A DNA stretch of 63,407 bases from Betaproteobacteria bacterium SG8_41 (GCA_001303585.1 LJTT01000003.1:1-63407); one strand, 5' to 3'. Shown: positions 1 to 9,518, counted from the first letter of the stretch. Notes: generated by a model not told the origin, from the letters alone. Translations and numbers: made by a program.

Positions 1-184
1 TGCAGCCAAGACCGTCCTTCTGGAGCACGGCCTGCAGCGGCAGAAGAAACCGCACAATTGCGGGCGAATGGGCAAACATGCGCATCGAATTGGCAACGCG
101 GCCGTTGAAGCTGTTCGCCGCCTCGAATGCAGCGCGCACGTCTTCTGTCGCATCGTCGTCTTGAACAAGCGGCAACCTTGCCAT
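1..184 (-). CDS. Carboxymuconolactone decarboxylase (CMD/AhpD-fold) family protein, N-terminal part
   Basis: Partial gene running off the left edge; 61 codons are visible from an ATG at 184. The start reads MARLPLVQDD and continues with GRVANSMRMFAHSPAIVRFL, the usual N-terminal helix pair of the CMD family (radical or peroxide chemistry, or lactone decarboxylation). The redox CxxC motif would lie outside the window, so its state cannot be judged. It sits 38 bp downstream of the NahE-like aldolase gene on the same strand and is probably the last visible member of the TRAP-transporter operon. The same family occurs again at 28751, where it carries an in-frame TGA. Confidence 0.75.
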   Translation of the reverse strand, partial: MARLPLVQDDDATEDVRAAFEAANSFNGRVANSMRMFAHSPAIVRFLLPLQAVLQKDGLGC

Positions 185-222
185 GCCGGACCTCACTTCA
201 ACTCTTAAGTCATGGACAACGA

Positions 223-1239
223 TCAATCGCGGCTGCTGACCAGCCGCAACGCCTTATCCGTATATTTTTCCCTCAGCTGTTTCCAGCGCAGTCCGCACTC
301 TCGGGCATTTTCGAGAATGCGGGCCGGCGTCACGTGGTACGGCGGCAAGGCCGGGCCGGCCTTGATATAGCCAGCCGCGTCGAATCGCGCCTTTTGAATG
401 CCGATGTTATAAGTGTGAAACGCGGTAAAGCTGCCCTGCGGAAAGAAATTCTCGTAAGCCCAATAGATGTCGTCGGCAATCTGCTTGGCCTGTTTCCAGT
501 CTGCGGCATTGATGGCGTTCTTGAGCGCCACCACCGGTTCGGGTCCGGCAGCGACCCCGCTCGACCAGCAACCATCGACCTCTTCCGGAAACCATCTGGC
601 TGCGTAATACCAGTCGGCATCGTGAGGAAGAAGCTTCATCTTCCCGTTCACCGCCTTGAGATCCGCGACCAGGTTGTCCGTGCTCATCGCCGCCAGGACG
701 CTGCGGTACTTGGAGCCCACGACGTTGGGAATCTTCGCGATTTCCGCATAGACCTTGGTCGAGATCTTGCCCTTGAACGCCTCGTGGTTGTCGTAGACGA
801 AAATGTTCATATCCGGCAAAGCTTCCGCAATGTCCTGATAGAACCGCACGATCATTTCGTCGGACATCGTGCACCACATGGGTCGTCCCAGAAAAAGCCC
901 GTGCGCCCCCAGGTCCCGAAAATACCGCCCCCTTTCAACCGTGTCACGCGTGTTGAGGGTCGTCGCGCCGAGAAACACGGGAACGCGCCCGGCGACCGCT
1001 TGCATCACGGTCTCGCTGAATTTCTTCAGTTCGTCCCACATGAGCGTGGCAGCTTCGCCGAATGTCCCGTTTATCAAAAGGCAATCAATACCGTCTTTTA
1101 CGAGGTTATCGGCCCCGCGCGCGGCCTCATCGAGATTGACCACGTTACGACTCGACCATGAGTCGGCACCATCCTTGACGGGCGTCGGCATGATGGCAAC
1201 GATACCCTTGATGTCCTTTGCAGTTAGAAGCGCCCTCAT
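223..1239 (-). CDS. Dihydrodipicolinate synthase-family hydratase-aldolase, NahE-like
   Basis: About 338 aa, a TIM-barrel class I aldolase. The sequence closely follows trans-o-hydroxybenzylidenepyruvate hydratase-aldolase (NahE) of naphthalene degradation: IMPTPVKDGA near the N-terminus, INGTFGEAATL, TTLNTRDTV, LGRPMWCTM, FVYDN with the catalytic tyrosine, and VVGSKY with the probable Schiff-base lysine. The C-terminus KYNIGIQKARFDAAGYIKAG-like stretch is also typical. The second ATG (1239) is preferred because GAAGGAG lies 6 nt before it but abuts the first ATG at 1245. NahE enzymes cleave a substituted benzylidenepyruvate to an aldehyde plus pyruvate; the true substrate here is unknown. 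It follows the TRAP permease, which suggests that the imported acid is the substrate or its precursor. Confidence 0.85.
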   Translation of the reverse strand: MRALLTAKDIKGIVAIMPTPVKDGADSWSSRNVVNLDEAARGADNLVKDGIDCLLINGTFGEAATLMWDELKKFSETVMQAVAGRVPVFLGATTLNTRDTVERGRYFRDLGAHGLFLGRPMWCTMSDEMIVRFYQDIAEALPDMNIFVYDNHEAFKGKISTKVYAEIAKIPNVVGSKYRSVLAAMSTDNLVADLKAVNGKMKLLPHDADWYYAARWFPEEVDGCWSSGVAAGPEPVVALKNAINAADWKQAKQIADDIYWAYENFFPQGSFTAFHTYNIGIQKARFDAAGYIKAGPALPPYHVTPARILENARECGLRWKQLREKYTDKALRLVSSRD

Positions 1240-1305
1240 CTGCATCTCCTTCAGTTTCCGGTTTACGGGATCGGGATGACCGCCGTCACTGACCGACCAT
1301 TTTCC

Positions 1306-3222
1306 TCAAATTCCAGCGGCAGGTCCTTCCATGGCCCGCCGTCTGGCAACGCTGAAACTCGCATAACATGCTCCAAAAACCGCCAATCCCACGAAATTGA
1401 CGGCCCAGACCTGGGGCCACAGCAGGGCTGCGGCACTTGCGAATATGACTGTGCGCCCGACGAGCGAAAGGTTGCTGAACAAGTAACCGTTAAGGCTCGA
1501 AGAAAGGGCGTAGACGCCCACGATGCTCAAAACAAACCTCAGCGCAGTCTCCCACAAATCGCCCATCAAGAGGAATGAATTATCGTAGACGAAAAGATAA
1601 GGCACCACCAACCCCACCAGACCCAGTTTCATCGCCGTTACGGCCGTCCTCAGTTCGTTCGCTTTCGCAATTCCGGCCGCGACAAATGCACCGATGGCAA
1701 CCGGCGGCGTGATGCCGGAAAGGATCGCAAAATAGAAGCAGAACATGTGGGCGGCGATTTCGTTGACGCCCATGCGCACCAGGGCGGGGATGGTCAGGGT
1801 CGCTACGATGATATACGCCGCCACCGTCGTCATTCCCATGCCCAGCACGATGGACGCGACCATTGCCAGGAGCAGCAACAGAATGAGATTTCCACCGGCA
1901 ATTGCGATCATCAGACTCGAAAAGCTCAAACCCAGCCCGGTGACCTCGATGGACGCCACGATGATGCTGGCGGCAGCGCAGGCAAGCCCCATAACAACGC
2001 ACGCCAGCGATCCTTCGATCATTGCTTCCATGATCTTGCGGGGGCCCATGCGGCTCTTGGGATGCAACGAGGCACAGACCAGAATGGCGATAATCGAAAG
2101 AAAAGCGGAATAGAAGGGGCTGAAGCCGACAAACAGCAGAATGACAAGCGTGGGCAGCGGCAGCAGCAAGTACCAAGGCCCCTTGAACAGAACCGTCCTG
2201 AACTCCGGAAGCTCCTCTTTGGGAATGGTGCTCAGCTTGCTCTTCAGCGCTTCGAAATGAACCCCCCAGAACAGGCACAGAAAATACATCAGCGCCGGAA
2301 CGAAAGCCCAGATCATCAGCTTGTAGAGCGGCTCCCCGGTGTACTCGGCAATGAGAAAGACCACGGATGCCATGATCGGCGGCATGAGCTGTCCGCCCAT
2401 CGACGCCACCGCCTCGACCGCTCCAGCAAAATGAGGCCGGTACCCCAGCTTCTTCATCATGGGAATCGTGAACGATCCGGTGGTGACAATGTTGGCAATG
2501 CCGTTGCCCATCATGGTGCCGACCAGAGCGCTCCCCAGGACCGCCACCTTCGCCGGCCCTCCAACGCGCGACCCGGCCAGCGCAAAGGACAGATCCTTGA
2601 AATAGTCCGCCGCGCCGCTCTTGAGCAGGAATGTTCCGAAATAGACGAAAATGGCCACGTACACGGCTGAAACACCGGTGGGGAGACCCAGGATACCGTC
2701 GGTCGAATTGAAACCAATATCGACCAGCCGGTTGAAACTGTAGCCGCCGTGGACAAAGCTCAGCGGCAGGTAGTGCCCGAATGTCACATAGACGGCAAAG
2801 AAAATCGTCACTATGGTCATGGGCCAACCCAGCGTCCGCTTGACCGATATCACGACGAGGAGCGCCAGCACCACGCAAGCAATCTTGTCGAGCAGATTCG
2901 GTATTCCCGCCCGCAGCCCGATGTCCTCATAGTCGACGAGAACGTAGGTGCCGATCGCCAGGGTGAGAAGAATGAGCAGAACGTCCCACCATTTCTTCAA
3001 CGCTGACCGGTCCTGCACGCACAATCCGTTACTCAGGAACGCCAGGAGCAGCAAGAAAACCAGGTGAATGCCACGGTGGCGCCAGATCTCGTAGACCCCG
3101 AAATAAGCCTTGTAGAGATGGTACGCGGCCATGGTAAAGGCCACGACATTCATCAGGACGAGAGGCGTCAGATATTGGGAAATTCTGCTCCAGGCGCCGT
3201 TTCCCGGACCCCGCTCCTGCAT
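1306..3222 (-). CDS. TRAP transporter fused permease subunit (TAXI type, DctQ-DctM fusion)
   Basis: 638 aa, almost entirely hydrophobic, with about 15-18 predicted membrane spans. The N-terminal 150 residues correspond to the small (DctQ-like) subunit. The remainder is the large DctM-like channel with the family signatures GNGIANIVTTGSFTIPMMKK, GGQLMPPIM and GMGMTTVAAY. Fused 4TM/12TM permeases pair with TAXI-family binding proteins, and one lies immediately upstream (3457-4467). The start ATG at 3222 follows GGGGGAGAGG. The complex would import an organic acid or amino acid using an ion gradient. Confidence 0.93.
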   Translation of the reverse strand: MQERGPGNGAWSRISQYLTPLVLMNVVAFTMAAYHLYKAYFGVYEIWRHRGIHLVFLLLLAFLSNGLCVQDRSALKKWWDVLLILLTLAIGTYVLVDYEDIGLRAGIPNLLDKIACVVLALLVVISVKRTLGWPMTIVTIFFAVYVTFGHYLPLSFVHGGYSFNRLVDIGFNSTDGILGLPTGVSAVYVAIFVYFGTFLLKSGAADYFKDLSFALAGSRVGGPAKVAVLGSALVGTMMGNGIANIVTTGSFTIPMMKKLGYRPHFAGAVEAVASMGGQLMPPIMASVVFLIAEYTGEPLYKLMIWAFVPALMYFLCLFWGVHFEALKSKLSTIPKEELPEFRTVLFKGPWYLLLPLPTLVILLFVGFSPFYSAFLSIIAILVCASLHPKSRMGPRKIMEAMIEGSLACVVMGLACAAASIIVASIEVTGLGLSFSSLMIAIAGGNLILLLLLAMVASIVLGMGMTTVAAYIIVATLTIPALVRMGVNEIAAHMFCFYFAILSGITPPVAIGAFVAAGIAKANELRTAVTAMKLGLVGLVVPYLFVYDNSFLLMGDLWETALRFVLSIVGVYALSSSLNGYLFSNLSLVGRTVIFASAAALLWPQVWAVNFVGLAVFGACYASFSVARRRAMEGPAAGI

Positions 3223-3311
3223 GATCCTCTCCCCCCTGACAAATTACTTCGAAGCGTTACGCAAAAGGGCATACGCCGGGGTTACCCGGCGCAGGCGGCT
3301 GCTCCTTGGTT

Positions 3312-3362
3312 GTCGGTCCTGCAAGAAATTCGCCGCGCTTCAAGCGTCCGGCCGCAGGACCG
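3312..3362 (-). promoter_or_regulatory. Intercistronic hairpin between TRAP binding protein and permease
   Basis: A perfect 10-bp inverted repeat (TCGGTCCTGC at 3312-3321 and GCAGGACCGA at 3353-3362) flanks a 31-nt loop that can itself fold. It lies in the 234-bp gap between the binding-protein stop and the permease start. Such hairpins often stabilise the upstream mRNA or limit read-through so that the binding protein exceeds the permease. That role is inferred. Confidence 0.5.
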
Positions 3363-3456
3363 AGCACCGACAAAATCAAGGATGCGCGGCAGCCGTCCAA
3401 CGGGCCGACTGCCGTCATCCCCTGACCGTACTTTGCAACGAACGGATCTATCGGGC

Positions 3457-4467
3457 CTACTTGCCCTGGACTTCCTTGATTGCCTTCAGCGCTCCTGGGT
3501 GAAAGAGCGATTCATCGACTCCCAGGGTCAGGTTCTTCGAATCCTTCATGTAGGTATACATCTTGTTTACTTCGTAGAGCTTTTCGCGGTTCTTCAGGAT
3601 CGCCTTGGTCACGTTGTACACAAAATCATCCGGAAGATCCTTGTTGGTAATAATCACGCCGACTCCCGCTATCACCTTTACCGGCGGGCCAGCCGTCTTG
3701 AGGCTCTTGTACATCGGCGACAGTGGATAACCCATGTAGCCGCGATTCTGCTTAACGAACTTGCTGATAACGTCGTCCCGGATCGGGGGTATGACAAGAT
3801 CCATGCTGTTCTCAAGATCCAGCACCAGTCCCAGCGGATTGTTGGGTGGCGCGGGGGCCAGCGCGCAATCGGCACGATTATCTTTCATGAGGGTTACCGC
3901 CTGTGTGAACTTCACGTGGTTCACCGAACCCCCGTTCTTCTTGATATCGTCGTAGTCGAAACCGTAAAGGCCGAATACCTTGCGCGTGAGGTTCTCGTTC
4001 TGGCCGCCCAGTTGCGACGTGATGACACGCTTGCTTTTCAGGTCGCCCCAGTCCTTGACCCCGCTCTTCTTGTTGCACACGAAATACGGACTGCCCAGCA
4101 TTCCGGGAAGCACGATCCGGACGTTCTTCAGTTCTTTCTTGAATGGCTTGACCCCTTCCCGCGCCTGAAACACGGAAGCAAGGTAGGTCCAGCCCATCTG
4201 CGCATCCTGCCCCTCGTTAATCAGGCGGATATTGCCAAGACTCAGCCCTGAGGTGGCCGTCACGTTCAAGCCTTTTACTTCGGACATGATCGCCTGCGAC
4301 ATCACCGCAGCGGAGTTGTACCAGGCGCCCCCTACGGTCCCGGCCACGAACGTGATTCTCTTGGGTGCATCCGCCGCTTCGGCCGCTGTACCAAACATGC
4401 CGGCGCCGAAAGCCAGGCAAAAAATACCGAGATAGGTTGCCTTCCTGGACATCGTCGAATGTCTCAT
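3457..4467 (-). CDS. TAXI-family TRAP transporter solute-binding protein
   Basis: 336 aa with a signal peptide (MSRKATYLGIFCLAFGAGMF, cleavage near AEAADA). The mature start RITFVAGTVGGAWYN is the classic TAXI glycine-rich ligand loop, followed by ATSGLSLGNIRLINEG and a DAQMGWTYLA segment. It binds the ligand in the periplasm and passes it to the fused permease downstream. The start at 4467 has GGAGG 7 nt upstream. First gene of the apparent operon TAXI protein, permease, NahE-like aldolase, CMD protein. The ligand is unknown; an aromatic or keto acid is suggested only by the neighbouring aldolase. Confidence 0.93.
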   Translation of the reverse strand: MRHSTMSRKATYLGIFCLAFGAGMFGTAAEAADAPKRITFVAGTVGGAWYNSAAVMSQAIMSEVKGLNVTATSGLSLGNIRLINEGQDAQMGWTYLASVFQAREGVKPFKKELKNVRIVLPGMLGSPYFVCNKKSGVKDWGDLKSKRVITSQLGGQNENLTRKVFGLYGFDYDDIKKNGGSVNHVKFTQAVTLMKDNRADCALAPAPPNNPLGLVLDLENSMDLVIPPIRDDVISKFVKQNRGYMGYPLSPMYKSLKTAGPPVKVIAGVGVIITNKDLPDDFVYNVTKAILKNREKLYEVNKMYTYMKDSKNLTLGVDESLFHPGALKAIKEVQGK

Positions 4468-5216
4468 CTTTCATCCTCCAATTGATGGCTCGAAACTTCC
4501 CCTTCTGGTCATGCCTATACTGAACGGACGGCCATAGATAATCAATATTTGTGTGCTGTCGCCCCTTCTCTTCGCCGGCACAAAATCCTCCGAGCGCAGC
4601 GCCCGCCTTGAGGGCCAAGACGGCACTCACATGCAGCAAGCGGCCCAGAACGGGGTCTGACATCAGGGCAAACAGGATCACCGGTTCACGACGATTTCGA
4701 ATCCCCGACTTCCGAGGGTCGTGGCCCGAGCGCAGCGCGCTGCAAGCGATTATCAGCGTCCCGCGATCTGCAGGCACTTGATATTTTTACCGGCCTTGGC
4801 CCCTTGCAGCCAGCAGAAACGTGGGGGTTGACCCCCACGCGTCCATATGTTGCACTATCGGCGCGCAACGCTAACTGAGAAAGGTAATCCCAATACCTGA
4901 TCGCTTGTTTTGCACCAGTGCGCAAGATAACTCCGGCTGGAATAAGCGATCGAATTTTGTGCGCTGCATCACCCGCGCCGGTAACAGGCAATACGTAGCC
5001 CATCACGGCTGCTGTGCGCCCCGGATCGAGCACGGGACGACAACCCCGAGGTCTCGCAAGTGTCGCTGCCGGGGCGGCGCAGCGGGGCAGAACAACTGCA
5101 ACCGCCGCGGATTAGCGTACAGACAGTTTTGACTGCAATGCGGCCCGGCAAATCGCCCTACGGTGACGATCAGAAATTATCGAGGGTTCTTCACAACCAT
5201 CCGAGGAGAAATCAGC
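4468..5216. other. 749-bp divergent intergenic region
   Basis: Separates the minus-strand TRAP operon from the plus-strand TctC gene. I see no convincing coding frame; the short open frames have no recognisable motif and irregular codon use. It holds the hyphenated palindrome listed at 4820-4839 and presumably both promoters. Confidence 0.6.
4820..4839. promoter_or_regulatory. Operator-like palindrome
   Basis: A perfect hyphenated palindrome of 9-bp arms with a 2-bp spacer (CGTGGGGGT-TG-ACCCCCACG), centrally placed between two divergent transporter operons. Its length and symmetry fit a dimeric repressor site. No regulator gene is adjacent, so the cognate protein is unknown. Confidence 0.5.
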
Positions 5217-6371
5217 ATGAATGAAGTTACCAGGCTAAGCAGACGGAGGCTGTTCCGCACAGTCACGACGCTGGCTGTTACAGCGGCCACGTTCGGACTC
5301 GTCGCGACCGCTGGCACGAGCGCGGCCGCCGTGGACTTTTCGGGCAAGCGAATTGCCGTGATCGTTCCCTTCAGCGAGGGCGGCGGGACAGATAGCTACA
5401 GCCGCTTCATGGCGCCCTACTTCGAAAAGTACCTGCCGGGGAACCCCAAGATTGTCATCATCAACCGACCCGGTGGTGGCAGCATGAGCGGTATCAACTA
5501 TTACGCCGCGAGGGCCTCGCAGGACGGCACCTGGGTAGTCGCACTTTCAACGACGTCCAACTCGAATTACATGCTGGGCGACAAGCGCGTGAGATTCGAC
5601 ATGGAGGATTTCATTCCGATCATCCTGTCGCCGCGCGGCATCATGCAGTACGTGCGCAAGGACCTGGGGATCCAGAACGAGCCCACGCTCAAGGCGAAAA
5701 TCGAGAAGCTTCGCAGCTATCCGAAGTCAAAGCTGGTCTTTGGCGGTAAAACTCCGACCTCAGGAGGATTGGCGCTGCGCACGGCGCTCAGCATTCTCGG
5801 CGTCGAGGTCAACAGCGTCTGGGGTCTCGGCGGCAATGGCCCGATGGCGCTCGGGTTCGAGCGTGGCGAGTTCACGGTGAACTACGACAATACGCTGTCG
5901 TTCCTGAACAATCGCGCTCACATGATCAAGAGCGGCATGGCCGTTCCGCTCTACACCTTCGGCGTCATCAACGAAGACGGCTCGATCAGCCGCGATCCCG
6001 CAACGCCGGACGTGCCAACCTTCAACGAAGCCTATAAAGCGGTATACGGCAAAGAGCCGTCGGGCACTGCCTACGAGGGATGGAAATCGTTGATGGCCGT
6101 CAGCGTGACCCTGTCAAAATCGTGGAACCTGATGCGCGGAACACCGCCGGAGGTCATCGAGGCCTGGCGGACAGCGGCGCGCAAGGTCTACGCCGAGGTG
6201 ATGAAGAGCCCGAAGGGACAGAAAGTCTTTGGGCCGTACAAAAACATCATCGGCGATTCTGCGATCAAAATCCGCCGACTTGGCACCACCCTCGAGCCGG
6301 ACGCAGCGAAGTGGCTCGCCAAGTACGTGAAAGATCGTTACAACATCGCGGTTGCGGCAAAGCTTAGATAA
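5217..6371 (+). CDS. Tripartite tricarboxylate transporter substrate-binding protein (TctC/Bug family)
   Basis: About 384 aa from the ATG at 5217, chosen over an upstream ATG because GAGGAG lies 8 nt before it. The N-terminus has a Tat-like motif (SRRRLFRT) followed by a hydrophobic stretch ending in GTSAAA, so Tat export is likely. The mature protein starts with KRIAVIVPFSEGGGTDSYSR and NRPGGGSMSGINYYA, the family's ligand-binding loops. It is longer than the usual 320 aa. It is followed by a hairpin and the TctA-TctB permease gene, giving a complete TTT transporter, whereas the other Bug proteins in the window are orphans. Confidence 0.92.
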   Translation: MNEVTRLSRRRLFRTVTTLAVTAATFGLVATAGTSAAAVDFSGKRIAVIVPFSEGGGTDSYSRFMAPYFEKYLPGNPKIVIINRPGGGSMSGINYYAARASQDGTWVVALSTTSNSNYMLGDKRVRFDMEDFIPIILSPRGIMQYVRKDLGIQNEPTLKAKIEKLRSYPKSKLVFGGKTPTSGGLALRTALSILGVEVNSVWGLGGNGPMALGFERGEFTVNYDNTLSFLNNRAHMIKSGMAVPLYTFGVINEDGSISRDPATPDVPTFNEAYKAVYGKEPSGTAYEGWKSLMAVSVTLSKSWNLMRGTPPEVIEAWRTAARKVYAEVMKSPKGQKVFGPYKNIIGDSAIKIRRLGTTLEPDAAKWLAKYVKDRYNIAVAAKLR

Positions 6372-6416
6372 CTACGGCCGCTTCGTAAGGGCATCATAGT
6401 TGTGCTGAGCTCACGG

Positions 6417-6446
6417 ACGCCCGGCGATTCGTCGCCGGGCGTTTTC
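6417..6446 (+). terminator. Hairpin between tctC and tctAB
   Basis: An 11-bp perfect GC-rich stem (6417-6427 with 6432-6442) closed by a TTCG tetraloop and followed by TTTCC. It is a strong intrinsic terminator-like hairpin inside the operon, suited to partial attenuation so that binding protein is made in excess of permease. Confidence 0.75.
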
Positions 6447-6513
6447 CGGTTGTTCGGCCACTCTCAGCCCTCCTCGCGCCAACCCGCGACAATATAAGAG
6501 CGAGACGCCAGCG

Positions 6514-8496
6514 ATGATCGATACAACGATGGTCGATATCTTTGTCGCGGCCTTCTATCAGCTCGTCGAACCTACACACCTGATTTTTCTTTTTGGCGGC
6601 GTCATTCTCGGGCTCACGGTTGGCATCCTTCCCGGGCTCGGTGGCATCGCGGGCCTGTCGGTTCTGCTGCCATTCGTCTTCGGGATGGACCCGTCGAATG
6701 CGCTGGCGATGATGATCGGCCTGCTAGCGCCGCTGGCCACCTCCGACACCTTTCCGTCGGTCCTCATGGGGATTCCGGGAACATCGAACTCGCAGGCCAC
6801 CGTGGTCGATGGGTTCCCGATGGCCAAGAAAGGAGAAGGCGCGCGCGCGCTCGGCGCCGCCTTCACGGCCTCGATGTTCGGCGGAATCTTGGGTGCCTTC
6901 GTCCTGACCGTCGCCATCTTCGCAGCCCGCCCGGTTATTCTCGCCATGGGCTTTGGCGAGCAACTCCTCCTCGTCATCCTCGCGCTGAGCATGATTGGCA
7001 TGCTTACGGGTACCAGCGCACTGAAAGGCCTTGCGACCTGCTGCGTGGGGCTTCTTTTGGGCAGCCTGGGCACTGCGCCGGCAACGGGCGAGTTCCGCCT
7101 GGGTTTCGAATCAATCTATCTCAGCGACGGCATCCCCATCGTGATCGTCGGCCTGGGAATGTTCGCGATGCCGGAAATCATCGATGTTTTGCGCCGAACC
7201 AGCCGCATTTCTGAAACGGCTAAACTCGGCCACGGGTGGATCCAGGGCTTCAAGGACGTCCTGACGCACTGGTGGATCGTACTGCGCTGCAGTGTTCTGG
7301 GCTGCATCATCGGCGCCCTGCCGGGCCTGGGCGGCTCGGTGGTCGATTGGATCGCTTACGGTCACGTGATCCAGACGACCAAGAACCGGGAGCGCTACGG
7401 CACCGGCGACGTGCGCGGCGTGCTGGCACCGGAATCCGCCAACAACGCCAAAGAGGGGGGCGCGCTCATCCCGACGTTGCTGTTCGGCATTCCGGGATCG
7501 GGCAGCATGGCGATTCTTCTCGGCGGGTTCATCCTGATCGGCATCGAGCCCGGCGTGACCATGCTGACGCAGCATCTCGATCTGACGTTCACGATGATCT
7601 GGTCACTGGCGATCGGCAACGTGCTGGCAACGCTGTTGTGCCTGCTGCTCGCGAACTACGTCGCGCGCCTCACAACAATCCGCTATGCGTACCTGGCGCC
7701 GTTCATGTTCGTGCTGATCTTCTTTGCGGCGTATCAGGCAACGCGGGAGTGGGCCGACCTGTTTGCACTCTTCACGCTGGGAACGCTCGGCGTGTTCATG
7801 AAGCGTTTTGGCTGGTCGCGGCCCGCCCTTTTGATCGGCTACTTCCTGGCCCCGCGCCTCGAGCCCACGATCTATCAGGCCTATCAGGTCTACGGGTTCA
7901 GCTTCCTGGAGCGGCCCATCGTCATCGGCCTGGTCATCGCGACCGCGCTGTCGATATACGCCGCGTGGCGTTTTTCACCGAACCGGGGCGCAACTTACAA
8001 GGAAGAGGGGGTACACGGCACCTCCGGCAGGTGGCCGCAACTTGCTTTCGCCGCGGTTTTTCTCGCCTTCACCGTCTACGCGCTGGTCGACAGCTTCAAT
8101 TACACCTGGTACGGCGGCATCTTCATGAAGATCACCGCGTCGGTCGGTTTGCTGCTATTCGCGCCCCTCATTTATTTCATGGTGCGCGCCGACAAGCCCG
8201 CGGGAGTCCTCCACGACGGGGAACGAACGCTTAAGGTCGCGCACAGCGATTACCATTATCTCGCCTGGCTTCTCGGCATGTTTGCGCTCGTCGGCCTGGT
8301 CGGTTTCCCCTTCGGATGCGCCCTTTTCATTTTCTTCTTCATGCAAAACAAGATAGGCAGCGCGCCGTTGAAGCACGCGATCATGGGAATTGCCGGCGTC
8401 GCCTTCCTGGGTGTCATGTCCTATTTCCTGACCCTGCGATATCCGGAGGGCGTGCTGCTCCAGTTTTTCGACGTTCCGTGGTGGCTGGGAGGCTAG
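6514..8496 (+). CDS. Fused TctA-TctB tripartite tricarboxylate transporter permease
   Basis: 660 aa. Residues 1 to about 500 are a TctA domain with the hallmark repeats GLTVGILPGLGGIAGLSVLL and GALPGLGGSVVDWIAYGHV, plus FGIPGSGSMAILLGG. Residues about 500-660 add four or five membrane spans typical of TctB. TctA alone is about 500 aa and TctB about 150 aa, so this is a fusion of the two membrane subunits. With the upstream TctC it forms a secondary, ion-coupled carboxylate importer. The ATG at 6514 has only a weak upstream purine run. Confidence 0.92.
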   Translation: MIDTTMVDIFVAAFYQLVEPTHLIFLFGGVILGLTVGILPGLGGIAGLSVLLPFVFGMDPSNALAMMIGLLAPLATSDTFPSVLMGIPGTSNSQATVVDGFPMAKKGEGARALGAAFTASMFGGILGAFVLTVAIFAARPVILAMGFGEQLLLVILALSMIGMLTGTSALKGLATCCVGLLLGSLGTAPATGEFRLGFESIYLSDGIPIVIVGLGMFAMPEIIDVLRRTSRISETAKLGHGWIQGFKDVLTHWWIVLRCSVLGCIIGALPGLGGSVVDWIAYGHVIQTTKNRERYGTGDVRGVLAPESANNAKEGGALIPTLLFGIPGSGSMAILLGGFILIGIEPGVTMLTQHLDLTFTMIWSLAIGNVLATLLCLLLANYVARLTTIRYAYLAPFMFVLIFFAAYQATREWADLFALFTLGTLGVFMKRFGWSRPALLIGYFLAPRLEPTIYQAYQVYGFSFLERPIVIGLVIATALSIYAAWRFSPNRGATYKEEGVHGTSGRWPQLAFAAVFLAFTVYALVDSFNYTWYGGIFMKITASVGLLLFAPLIYFMVRADKPAGVLHDGERTLKVAHSDYHYLAWLLGMFALVGLVGFPFGCALFIFFFMQNKIGSAPLKHAIMGIAGVAFLGVMSYFLTLRYPEGVLLQFFDVPWWLGG

Positions 8497-8555
8497 CGCC
8501 CGTTTCCAGTATCTCTTGGCGCGTCGTGGCCTGAGGGCCGTGCCGGGCCCAGACG

Positions 8556-9518
8556 CTACCGGCGCCCGCCTCCCCTGCCCCGCCCGCGTGTCTTCTTTCC
8601 AACCCCTTTTGCTTTTGCCGGGGGCCATCCTGACTTCGGGCGCACACTCTTGTACCAATCCAGAATCTGCTCGCCAGTCCATACCACTGCATCGGGACGG
8701 TTGCAGACGTGCTCGAGAATGCGGCGCAAATGCTTCACACGGTGCGGGACCCCCATGATGTAGGGGTGCATGGTGAAGCACATGACGCGAGAGGATCCGT
8801 CGGCTGCGTCCGCGATCAACTGGTCGAACTGGTCGATCGCGCGGTCGGCATATTCCGTTGCCCGGTGTCCCTGAATCAACAGCATCGCGAGGTCGTTTAA
8901 TTCCTGCGTGTAGGGAATGCTGACGAGCGTGCCATGCCGGGTTCGCAGATCGACCGGCTGGTCGTCGAGGACCCAGTCCGCGACGTACTCGAATCCCGCT
9001 TCGGCGAGCCAGTCCACGGTATCGTGCGTCTCGGCAAGCGCCGGTCCGAGCCAGCCTTTGGGCGGCTTCCCCGCATATTCCCTGAGGCGCTTGAAAACGC
9101 GGTGGATCATCTTCCGCTGGTCGGGCACCGCCGGCAGCGCGCGCTGGATCCAGCCGTGGCCCACGAGGTCCCAATCCGATTCGAGGCAAGCATCGACGAT
9201 CTGCGGATAAGCGTCGCACACCGAGCCGTTCAGCACCAGCGACGCGGCGACACCGAATTCGTCAAAGATCTTCTTCATCCGCCAGAAGGCAACGCGGTTG
9301 CCGTATTCGTGCCATGCCCAATTGGGAATGTCGGGCACGCTCTTGGCGACCCCGCCGGGCGGGTTGACGACAGTGCGCGGCATCGGCTCGCTGATAACCC
9401 AATTCTCGACGTTGACGCACGGCCACACCACGACCTTGGCGCCACCCGGCAGCGGCAGCGGCGGCCGGTCGGTGATGGGAGCGTAGTCGAGACGGTCGGT
9501 CGGCCAGTCCAGTTTCAT
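8556..9518 (-). CDS. Polysaccharide deacetylase-fold hydrolase (PuuE/allantoinase-like)
   Basis: 320 aa from the ATG at 9518, supported by GGGAGAA 7 nt upstream. Visible features are VVVWPCVNVENW, where the NodB TxDD motif is replaced as in PuuE-type allantoinases; FDEFGVAASLVLNGSVCD; GHGWIQ; GWLGPALAETHDTVDWLAEAG; and a late FTMHPYIMGVPHR metal-site histidine region. The C-terminus is an unusual basic Gly/Arg tail (GKKTRGRGRGGGRR). The family hydrolyses C-N bonds in cyclic amides or N-acetyl sugars; the substrate here is unknown. It converges with tctAB and diverges from the arylmalonate decarboxylase-like gene. Confidence 0.82.
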   Translation of the reverse strand: MKLDWPTDRLDYAPITDRPPLPLPGGAKVVVWPCVNVENWVISEPMPRTVVNPPGGVAKSVPDIPNWAWHEYGNRVAFWRMKKIFDEFGVAASLVLNGSVCDAYPQIVDACLESDWDLVGHGWIQRALPAVPDQRKMIHRVFKRLREYAGKPPKGWLGPALAETHDTVDWLAEAGFEYVADWVLDDQPVDLRTRHGTLVSIPYTQELNDLAMLLIQGHRATEYADRAIDQFDQLIADAADGSSRVMCFTMHPYIMGVPHRVKHLRRILEHVCNRPDAVVWTGEQILDWYKSVRPKSGWPPAKAKGVGKKTRGRGRGGGRR

